Positions 36,797 to 44,282 of a stretch of DNA of 64,000 bases are shown piece by piece (positions within the stretch are counted from its first letter, which is position 1; every line of letters begins with the position of its first letter). The stretch comes from Gammaproteobacteria bacterium (GTDB lineage: Bacteria; Pseudomonadota; Gammaproteobacteria; Steroidobacterales; Steroidobacteraceae), in contig JANXYK010000029.1 in the NCBI GenBank assembly GCA_025350055.1, forward strand, positions 1-64,000. The letters are read 5' to 3'. The translations under genes and the position numbers were made by a program. Under the pieces are notes generated by a model, which was not told the DNA's origin, did no database searches, and saw only the letters and a program-made list of their open reading frames with translations.

Positions 36797-37066
36797 CGCA
36801 ACTGGGGCAGTTGCAGAAAAGCAACTCTGTACACACGAAATCCGACCCGCCTCTTTTATAAGGAGAGATCTGCGCCCAAGAATCGCGCTGTTACCTATTC
36901 GATACGAAAATACAATCGTTTGTTGCCACGAATAGCTGAACTTGATAATGTAAAATCAGTGTGATCTGGGGTGCAGGATCGAGGCGGCAATGGCCCTGCA
37001 TCGCAATGCAATGCCCAGCGGCGGTTGGTCAACCGACGCGAGCGACAACATTCACGGGGGTAGTTT
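36797..37066 (+). promoter_or_regulatory. Control region of receptor 3: degenerate type-A site and candidate promoter
   Basis: The 270-bp gap holds no ORF that I believe in. TACAATCGTTTGTT at 36911-36924 matches 10 of 14 positions of the type-A palindrome. It overlaps TTGCCA (36923-36928), which with GATAAT at 36944-36949 (15-bp spacing) could be the promoter. The flanking TATTCG/CGAATA pair is a longer imperfect inverted repeat. GGGGG precedes the GTG at 37067. Confidence 0.4.
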
Positions 37067-39790
37067 GTGAAACATCATCAAGAAAACGGTAAGGGACTGC
37101 ACGAGAGTCGTGTGATCAATGTGCAACCTATGCCTGTCGGGAAAGCAACAGCGCCGCTGCGCGTTCAGACGCGCTGGCGCCGTGTGGGCGCACCTGGCAG
37201 CATCGCGGCCGCTGTAGCCGCCATATTGTACGGCGCGGCCGGAACCTCGGCCTACGCGGCTGACCAAGGCGCCGTCGCGACATCCGACGCTGGCGCTGGA
37301 GTGCCCGAAATGCCACTGGAAGAGGTGGTGGTCACCGGTACCACTGGAAAGAACCGCACCATCCTCACTTCATCCTCCGACATCATCGCCATTGACGAGT
37401 CAGCGCTGGAGCAGAAGGCGCCGCGCGGCACGGACGAAGTGCTGCAGCTGATCCCCGGCATGTTTGTTGAAGCCACCGCGGGCGCGGTGTCCAACAACTA
37501 CTCCGTGCGCGGACTACCGGGTGGCGGCCAACAATTCGTGAACTGGATGGAAGATGGCCTGATCATTGCCTACCCTGGTACCGGCAACCCCGATGAACTG
37601 TTCTCGTACGACCTCAACGTGCTCAAGGCCGAGGCGGTACTGGGCGGCAACTCCAACGTGCTGCTGCCCAATGCTGCCGGCGCGAGCGTTAACTGGATCA
37701 CGCGCAAGCCGAATTTTGCCAAAGAGGAATTCATTGCACGAGTGTCTGCGACCACATACGCGGATCGGCGCGCGGATTTATACTACTCCGCGCCGCTGAG
37801 CTCGGATCTCGCCTTCAACGTGGGTGGATATCTTGAAAGCAATCGCGGCACACGCGATGCAGGCATTACCTATTCCTCGTGGCACCTCAAAGCCATGCTC
37901 GAGAAGAAATTCGACAACGGTGCGACGCTGACGTTGAGTGCGAAAGTAGGCGACCAGCACGACCCCTACTACGCTGACATGCCCTACACTTTGAGCGGCG
38001 GATCGGTCGGCAACTTGCCGGGCCTTGATGGCTTGAAGGACAACATTGCGGGACCTGCGTTCGGCACCATCGGCATCCCGGGTTCCTGTGTCCTTGGGTG
38101 CTATCGCACGTTCAGCTTGAACAATGGCATTGGCGCTGACACCCACCAGGTGCGCTTGGATTTTGACTTGCCCCTCAGCAATGGCTGGGACCTGTTTGCC
38201 AAGGCGCACTATCTGACCTACCACTGGAATTTCAATGGTGTATTTCCAGGCTCGGGTATCGGCAATGCGGGTTTGGATACGGCCAACAATTATTTGAACG
38301 GCACCAGCTCGCCAATCTCCGGCTTGCTCACTGCCGGGGCCGCCGCCTACCCAGGAGCCACCTTCGGGTTTCGCGACCTGACGACGGGCGCCATCCTGGG
38401 CGCTGGCAATTTGACGGCACTCAACGCACTGAACGGTAATGGCTTGATGCAGCAGACCTGGCTCAATCGCCAGGAGCTGAGCGGGCAGGATTTTGCCAGC
38501 AATTTTGGCGCCCGCTGGGAAACAGGTGACGAGAATCTGAAGAACTCCCTCACCGTCGGTGGCATGTACTACCACGATACGCGTGACAACAATCAGAGTT
38601 CGGTAGCGCATGTCATCAACGGCGTGACTTCGCAGTCGCACATTTACGACGTGGTGGCGCTCAACGGCAGCGGGCTGGTGGTCGGGTCGCTCACTGACCA
38701 CGGGTTGGTGCACTACGGAGACTGGGGCACGGGCATCAATCGGGATGACACCACTTCGATCTCGGCCTATTTCAACGACGAGCTGACCCTCCACGACAAA
38801 TTGCACATTGACTTTGGTCTGCGCGCCGAACGTTACAAGGACACTCAGTCCTCCGGGCAATCGGTGGGTGGTGTCTGTCCCATCAACACCTTTACTTGCA
38901 ATGGCGTAAGCACTGGCCAGTTTTATGGGGTTACCGGTGTGCCGTGGGGCAGCATTTTCAATGGAGCCTATGACGCGCATAGTGCCGAACACGGCAAGGT
39001 TGCCCAGAGTCTCGGCGCCAACTACACGGTCGCCCGCAACCTCGCGGTCTATGGGCAATACGAGTTTGGGTTCCAGATGAATGGGGGCGGAGACCAGGCC
39101 GGTTCGAGGCCCACCAGCCTGACGTTGTACGAAGTGGGCGTGCGCTACAGTAGTGGCTTGGGCACTGGCTCGATGGGCCTGTTTCGCACCAAGTTGGGCG
39201 ATCAGAGCAATGGTTGTTTCGACCCTGCCAATCCAACCTTCAATTGCAATTTGACGTACGACGTTGTCAGCACGGGTCTTGAGTACGACGTCACCTTGAA
39301 GCCCTTGCACAACATGGGGATCAACTCATGGGAAGTCGAATTGCAGGGTGTGTTCCAGAAGCCGAACGTGTCTTCTGCCAGTGTCAGGGAATCCCTCAGT
39401 GGCGTGTTGCAAAGCCTGAGCAGTTATCCTTCCTTCGACGGCAACGTCGACCCCCGCACGCCCAAGACACTGCTCACGATGGATCAGGCGTATGTGTTTC
39501 CCAATAACCTGGGTCGGGTGTATGCACGCTATGCCTATCAAGGGGAGTTCTACAACGATATTGGCAATGGCGTGAAGATCCCCGGCTATGGCCGGTGGGA
39601 TGCAGGCGTGGTGTGGAACGCGACCAAGCGCATCAACTTCAACCTGTCGGTGCAAAACCTCAGCAATACGCTGGGGATCACGGAAGGCAATCCCCGCCAA
39701 GGATTGACGCAGCAGGTGGTCGACGGCTCGTTCTACGCGCGCGCCATCGCCGGACGCAATTTCCTGCTGAGCGCGACCATTACGCTCTAG
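37067..39790 (+). CDS. TonB-dependent receptor 3
   Basis: A 907-residue outer-membrane receptor with an extended basic N-terminal leader (about 45 residues) before the hydrophobic segment SIAAAVAAILYGAAGTSAYA. The TonB box is LEEVVVTGTTGKN; the plug shows TDEVLQLIPGMFVEATAGA and NYSVRGLPGGGQ. The barrel ends NFLLSATITL. Three cysteine pairs lie in loops: GIPGSCVLGCYRTF, CPINTFTCNG and GCFDPANPTFNCN. It is the first gene of a co-directional run that reaches the GH32 gene at 53738 (six-hairpin protein, halogenase 4, DUF6445, GH65, GH37, GH31, MFS, GH32). Those enzymes suggest trehalose, kojibiose-type or other alpha-glucosides as cargo. Confidence 0.92.
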   Translation: MKHHQENGKGLHESRVINVQPMPVGKATAPLRVQTRWRRVGAPGSIAAAVAAILYGAAGTSAYAADQGAVATSDAGAGVPEMPLEEVVVTGTTGKNRTILTSSSDIIAIDESALEQKAPRGTDEVLQLIPGMFVEATAGAVSNNYSVRGLPGGGQQFVNWMEDGLIIAYPGTGNPDELFSYDLNVLKAEAVLGGNSNVLLPNAAGASVNWITRKPNFAKEEFIARVSATTYADRRADLYYSAPLSSDLAFNVGGYLESNRGTRDAGITYSSWHLKAMLEKKFDNGATLTLSAKVGDQHDPYYADMPYTLSGGSVGNLPGLDGLKDNIAGPAFGTIGIPGSCVLGCYRTFSLNNGIGADTHQVRLDFDLPLSNGWDLFAKAHYLTYHWNFNGVFPGSGIGNAGLDTANNYLNGTSSPISGLLTAGAAAYPGATFGFRDLTTGAILGAGNLTALNALNGNGLMQQTWLNRQELSGQDFASNFGARWETGDENLKNSLTVGGMYYHDTRDNNQSSVAHVINGVTSQSHIYDVVALNGSGLVVGSLTDHGLVHYGDWGTGINRDDTTSISAYFNDELTLHDKLHIDFGLRAERYKDTQSSGQSVGGVCPINTFTCNGVSTGQFYGVTGVPWGSIFNGAYDAHSAEHGKVAQSLGANYTVARNLAVYGQYEFGFQMNGGGDQAGSRPTSLTLYEVGVRYSSGLGTGSMGLFRTKLGDQSNGCFDPANPTFNCNLTYDVVSTGLEYDVTLKPLHNMGINSWEVELQGVFQKPNVSSASVRESLSGVLQSLSSYPSFDGNVDPRTPKTLLTMDQAYVFPNNLGRVYARYAYQGEFYNDIGNGVKIPGYGRWDAGVVWNATKRINFNLSVQNLSNTLGITEGNPRQGLTQQVVDGSFYARAIAGRNFLLSATITL

Positions 39791-39802
39791 GGTGACATGA
39801 TC

Positions 39803-39837
39803 CAGGGGAGCCGGGCGACCGCCGCCCGGCCCCCTTG
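39803..39837 (+). terminator. Stem-loop after receptor 3 without a T tract
   Basis: GCCGGGCG (39810-39817) pairs with CGCCCGGC (39823-39830), and GGGG (39805-39808) with CCCC (39831-39834) across a bulged A, with further pairs at the base. No T run follows, so it may slow or end transcription with other factors, or protect the receptor mRNA. It lies in the leader before the ATG at 39950. Confidence 0.55.
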
Positions 39838-39949
39838 GTGCCAACAGTCATCCCGTCCGCTGAGCATGCAGCGGCAGACCACGCGGGGCGGTGGTGGCGT
39901 ATGCTCCCGCGGCCATGGCATTGTTGGTACCAAAGGGATAGGCACGTCC

Positions 39950-42010
39950 ATGCGATCACTGATCCTGCGGCTTCCAGGTATTGTAAGCGCAGCGCTGCTC
40001 GCGATTGCGCCGCTGCAGGCGCACAGCGCACAGGACAGGCGCGAGGTGCTGTCGTTTGCTGTCGACGAAGGACTCAATCTCAATAGTTTCCTTCGTGCCG
40101 GCCCGGTCGCTGCACATCTGCTGTTGCGCTCTGGATCGGACCCGCGAATCCTGGTGGCTTTTCCAGCCGGTAACAGTGGCGTTGGCCTTTGGTTCGCGCA
40201 TGTCGAGGAGACCGCGACCTGGAAGATGGTCGGCAAACCCCGACCGTACAGCGCGCAGGACGGTCGAGGCAGGGCACTGCATGGCATCGTTGCGGACACG
40301 GCGATTCGCGCCAGCGCGTTGTCGATCAAGCAGGCCGTGCTGTCCAATGTCCGTGTGCTGCGCGACTACCAAGCCTTGGGTACCTTTCCGGCGCAAGTAG
40401 GTACCGAAGCGGTCGTAAGCGGTTCCACGGTGACGTGGGCACGGGACCGTCTCGACGGCGCGCCGGGCTATCGACTGAGCATCGAAGTGACTCACGGGAT
40501 CTTGCAGCACGGAGCATTCCACGCCGGCGGGGACGGAAATATTGGACTGCGAATCACGGCGCTGAGCGGCGAGGCGCCGTTGTCGCCCCTGGCCGGGCCG
40601 GATCTGCTCAATGGGCACGCGCGGCCCGACTTTGCCGCGCGCAACGCCCTCAGTTTCCTCAGCTATCGGGAGAAGTTCCTCGCCGGGTCCTGGCGGTTCA
40701 ACACCTACTTCGGCAGGGATACCCTGATGTCCGTACGTCTGCTGATGCCGGCCCTGAAGCCGGTGGCGGTGGAGGCGGGACTGGACGCAGTGCTCTCACG
40801 GCTGTCAGCGCTGGGACAGGTCGCCCACGAGGAAGATATCGGAGAATTTGCGATCCTCGATCATCTGCACGCCGAGGGTTCGAAGTCCGACGCGCCCACC
40901 TACAACTACAACATGATCGACGGCGACTATATGCTTGCGCCGGTGGCTGGAGCCTGGCTGCTCGACGACGCGCGCGGGCGCCGCCGAGCGCAGGCGTTCC
41001 TGGCGCGATGGGATAGCCGCCATGGGGAGGCGCCGCGAACCATGGGCGCTCATCTGGTCAGCAATCTGCGACGGGTCGTGGACAGCGCTGCGGCCTTTGC
41101 CGACGCGCCGCTGGCAATCCATCTAATCGGCCTGAATAAGGGGTTCATGGCTGGCCAGTGGCGCGACAGCGACGAAGGCCTTGGGCGCGGCCGTTACGCC
41201 TACGATGTCAACGCGGTATTCGTTCCCGCAGCGCTTGCAGTGGCGAGCCGCCTCTACGCCAGCGGCTTGCTCGATCCCTATCTTAGTTCCGGGGATCGCG
41301 CGCTGCTCGCCCGTGCAACAGCCATGGCGGCCATCTGGCGTGCCAAAGCCGCGCCGCTGTTTACCGTCGAAGTGGCCAATGACCCGGCCCGTCAGCAGAT
41401 CAAGAGCTATGCCACGGCGCTGGGTGTGGTTCCCGATGCGGCATTGCGCTCCCTTGGCAACGAGCCGGTGCGCTTTCACGCCCTGTCGTTGGACGCGCAG
41501 GGCGCACAGGTACCCGTACTCCATTCGGATGAGGGTTTTGAACTCTTGTTCGGCGATCCGAGCCCGGCGGAACTCGATCAGGCGATCAGCGCCATGTTGC
41601 GGCTGTTCCCTGCCGGCTTGCTGACCGATGTGGGTATCGTAGTGGCCAATCCGGTGTTTGCGACGACCGCGGTGCAAGCGCGCTTCAGCAGCAACGCGTA
41701 TCACGGCACCGTCATCTGGTCCTGGCAGCAAGCGGTGCTCGCGGCGGGATTGGCGCGCCAGATGCAGCGCCGCGATTTGCCGGACGCAACACGGCAGCAT
41801 TTGCTTGCCGCGCAGAGGCAATTGTGGCGGGTCATCGAGGCGAGCCGAACTGTGCGCAATTCGGAGCTCTGGTCCTGGGCTTACGTCGATGGCAAGTTCC
41901 GGGTAGCGCCATTTGGCGCCAGCCAGGCAGATGTCGATGAATCCAACGCAGCGCAGTTGTGGAGTACGGTGTATTTGGGGATCGAACCCCCTGTCGGGTA
42001 TGCGCGCTAG
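39950..42010 (+). CDS. Exported six-hairpin-type glycosidase-like protein
   Basis: A 686-residue protein. The ATG at 39950 is chosen because it has AAAGGGATAGG upstream and starts a signal peptide (MRSLILRLPGIVSAALLAIA, cleavage near AHSAQ); the frame is open back to 39797 but that includes a stem-loop. The N-terminal half is beta-rich. From about residue 215 an alpha-rich region follows with SWRFNTYFGRDTLMSVRLLM, HEEDIGEF and YNYNMIDGDYMLAPV. The FGRDT motif resembles glycogen-debranching and other (alpha/alpha)6 glycosidases. I cannot assign a GH family; the likely catalytic acids are in FGRDT and HEED. It sits between receptor 3 and halogenase 4, suggesting periplasmic glucoside processing. 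Confidence 0.65.
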   Translation: MRSLILRLPGIVSAALLAIAPLQAHSAQDRREVLSFAVDEGLNLNSFLRAGPVAAHLLLRSGSDPRILVAFPAGNSGVGLWFAHVEETATWKMVGKPRPYSAQDGRGRALHGIVADTAIRASALSIKQAVLSNVRVLRDYQALGTFPAQVGTEAVVSGSTVTWARDRLDGAPGYRLSIEVTHGILQHGAFHAGGDGNIGLRITALSGEAPLSPLAGPDLLNGHARPDFAARNALSFLSYREKFLAGSWRFNTYFGRDTLMSVRLLMPALKPVAVEAGLDAVLSRLSALGQVAHEEDIGEFAILDHLHAEGSKSDAPTYNYNMIDGDYMLAPVAGAWLLDDARGRRRAQAFLARWDSRHGEAPRTMGAHLVSNLRRVVDSAAAFADAPLAIHLIGLNKGFMAGQWRDSDEGLGRGRYAYDVNAVFVPAALAVASRLYASGLLDPYLSSGDRALLARATAMAAIWRAKAAPLFTVEVANDPARQQIKSYATALGVVPDAALRSLGNEPVRFHALSLDAQGAQVPVLHSDEGFELLFGDPSPAELDQAISAMLRLFPAGLLTDVGIVVANPVFATTAVQARFSSNAYHGTVIWSWQQAVLAAGLARQMQRRDLPDATRQHLLAAQRQLWRVIEASRTVRNSELWSWAYVDGKFRVAPFGASQADVDESNAAQLWSTVYLGIEPPVGYAR

Positions 42011-42055
42011 CGCCGGCGCTTTGGCCAGCACGTCGCAAGATACTGCTGGGCCGTC

Positions 42056-43543
42056 ATGAACGACAGGCGAGTCGAAAAAATCGTAATTGTCGGCGGCGGT
42101 ACTGCGGGATGGATGACTGCTGCGGCTCTGGCAAAGGCCGTAGACCGGCAGCAGTGCAGTATTGTGCTCATCGAGTCCGAAGACATCGGAACGATCGGCG
42201 TCGGCGAGGCGACGATTCCCACGATTCACTGGTTCAACTCGATCGTGGGCATCAATGAGAAGGAATTCATGCGCGCGACCCGCGCGACCTTCAAGCTGGG
42301 CATCGAGTTCAGGGACTGGGCGCAGCCCGACTACCGGTATTTTCATCCGTTCGGCCGCTATGGATTGCCTGGTGACGGCGTGGCCTTCCAGCACCGTTGG
42401 ATCAAGGCGCAGCTGGAAGGGCTCGGCGGCGATGTCGAGGACTATTCGCTCAACAGCGTGGCGGCGCGTAACGGGAAGTTTTCGTTTCCTGTCGACGATT
42501 CGCGCTCGCCGCACTCGACGCTTGGCTATGCCTACCACTTCGATGCCGCGCTGTACGCCAAATTCCTGCGCACGCGCTCCGAATCGCAGGGCGTCGTTCG
42601 CCATGAAGGCATCGTGCTGCGGATCGATCAGCATCCCGAAACCGGGTTTGTCACGGCCTTACATACCAACAAGGGCGAAACCCTCAGTGGTGACCTGTTT
42701 ATTGACTGCACCGGCATCCGCGCCCTGCTCATCGAGGGAGTTTTGCAGTCAGGATTTGACGACTGGTCGCATTGGTTGCCCTGCGATCGGGCACAAGCCG
42801 TGCCCAGTGAACGTGTCGGCCCACCTGCACCCTACACTCGTTCCACGGCCCGCGCGGCGGGTTGGCAGTGGCGCATTCCCCTGCAACATCGCACGGGCAA
42901 CGGCTACGTCTACTGCAGCCAGTTCATCAGTGACGACGAAGCCGCGTCGGTGCTGCTGCAAAGCCTCGACGCACCGGCGCTGGCCGATCCGAAGCCCATC
43001 CGCTTCAAGGCGGGCCGCCGACGGGTTGCATGGAACAAGAATGTCATCGCAATCGGACTGTCGGGCGGTTTCCTCGAACCGCTGGAATCGACCAGTATTC
43101 ATCTGATCCAGAGTGGCATCGCCAAACTGCTGTCGCTGTTTCCGGATCGCAACTGTGATCCCTATGTGGTCGAGCAATACAACCGCGTGGTTGCCGAAGA
43201 GCTTTCGGGTATCAAGGATTTTCTGGCGCTGCACTACCACTCCACGCGGGAGCGGACCGAGCCGCTGTGGACTTACTGTCGCGCCATGTCCCTGCCCGAG
43301 ACGCTGCGCTATCGGGAGGAGCACTTCGCGCGTTCCGGCCGTATCGTGTTATCCACGGACGAGCTGTTCAAGGAGGCGAGCTGGTTTGCCGTGCTGCTGG
43401 GGCAAGGTCACAAGCCACGGGACTATAATCCGCTGATCGATTCGATCCAGTCGACGAACAACTTCAGCCACTTGAGGCGCATCCGGGAGCGCATTCAGGA
43501 GACTGCAGCCCGTATGCCCGATCATCTTGCGTTCCTGGCCTGA
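42056..43543 (+). CDS. Flavin-dependent halogenase-like protein 4
   Basis: A 495-residue family member. GGGTAGWM is at residues 13-20, the catalytic lysine is K80 in [19 protein letters not shown] is retained and FLEPLES keeps the acid. FIDCTGIR replaces the more usual FIDCSGFR. It is followed 4 bp later by the second DUF6445 gene, giving an immediate halogenase/putative-oxygenase pair in one transcript. The rest of the transcript encodes exported glycosidases. The role is unknown; the enzyme signature is complete. Confidence 0.9.
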   Translation: MNDRRVEKIVIVGGGTAGWMTAAALAKAVDRQQCSIVLIESEDIGTIGVGEATIPTIHWFNSIVGINEKEFMRATRATFKLGIEFRDWAQPDYRYFHPFGRYGLPGDGVAFQHRWIKAQLEGLGGDVEDYSLNSVAARNGKFSFPVDDSRSPHSTLGYAYHFDAALYAKFLRTRSESQGVVRHEGIVLRIDQHPETGFVTALHTNKGETLSGDLFIDCTGIRALLIEGVLQSGFDDWSHWLPCDRAQAVPSERVGPPAPYTRSTARAAGWQWRIPLQHRTGNGYVYCSQFISDDEAASVLLQSLDAPALADPKPIRFKAGRRRVAWNKNVIAIGLSGGFLEPLESTSIHLIQSGIAKLLSLFPDRNCDPYVVEQYNRVVAEELSGIKDFLALHYHSTRERTEPLWTYCRAMSLPETLRYREEHFARSGRIVLSTDELFKEASWFAVLLGQGHKPRDYNPLIDSIQSTNNFSHLRRIRERIQETAARMPDHLAFLA

Positions 43544-43547
43544 AGCC

Positions 43548-44282
43548 ATGCGCAGCGAGCCGGCCGCGACGCGCGTCTTCAATCTGCAAGCCGCGGTGGT
43601 GGTCGAGAAGTTCGACGAGCGGCACTGCTGCCTGATCATTGACGATGCAGTGCTCGAGCCGGAGAAGCTGGCGCAGTATGCCCTGGAGCGGCGCGGTGAG
43701 TTCAGCGCCGTGAATGCCAACTACTACCCAGGTATCCAGTTGCCAGCGCCGCGCGAGTTGAGCGCGGGTCTGGTTGACTACTTCCTGTGGCGGGTACGGC
43801 ATCACTTTGACGCCCGACGCGGGGTGGAAGCGCTGTGCCGCTACGCGATGGTCACGCAGTCACCGCAGGCGCTGCAGCCATTGCAGTGGATTTGTCATCG
43901 CGACGACAGCGGCCTGGACGCCAGGCACAGCATGCAGGCATCGGTTCTCTACCTGTTCCGCGACCAAGCCCTGGGGGGCACGAACTTCTATGCGCCGACC
44001 CGCCCCCAAGCAGAGATCGACGCACTGTTCGTGGCTGCGCGGCAGCAATCCGCCGCAGCATTTGCTGCCAGGTACGGCATCGAGGCGGGGTACATCAGCA
44101 CGGGGAACGAGTACTTCAGGCTGCTTGGCAACGTCGCAGCCAAGTGGAACCGCCTGATTTTTTACGACGGCGGCATGCTGCACTCAAGTGCTATCACGGC
44201 CCCGGAGCGGTTGAGTGACGATCCGCTGCGTGGCCGCTTGACACTCAACGGATTCTTTACCAGCCGACGGAACCTCAAATGA
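43548..44282 (+). CDS. DUF6445-type protein, predicted Fe(II)/2-oxoglutarate oxygenase fold (2)
   Basis: A 244-residue protein starting 4 bp after the halogenase 4 stop and overlapping the GH65 start by ATGA. It shows H117-x-D119 in ICHRDDSG, the strand SVLYLFRD followed by LGGTNFYAP, H212 in GGMLHSSAI and R230 in GRLTLNGFF. The GGTNFY after the second strand is typical of prolyl-hydroxylase-like oxygenases. The first copy at 21783 has the same residues at nearly the same spacing despite low overall identity, which points to selection on a metal site. Cytoplasmic, no signal peptide. An Fe(II)/2-oxoglutarate oxygenase activity is inferred; the substrate may be shared with halogenase 4. Confidence 0.72.
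   Translation: MRSEPAATRVFNLQAAVVVEKFDERHCCLIIDDAVLEPEKLAQYALERRGEFSAVNANYYPGIQLPAPRELSAGLVDYFLWRVRHHFDARRGVEALCRYAMVTQSPQALQPLQWICHRDDSGLDARHSMQASVLYLFRDQALGGTNFYAPTRPQAEIDALFVAARQQSAAAFAARYGIEAGYISTGNEYFRLLGNVAAKWNRLIFYDGGMLHSSAITAPERLSDDPLRGRLTLNGFFTSRRNLK

Noticed and set aside
36852-36866. TTTTATAAGGAG-like ribosome-binding sequence after the GH27 gene.
   Set aside because: No start codon with a credible reading frame follows within a useful distance.
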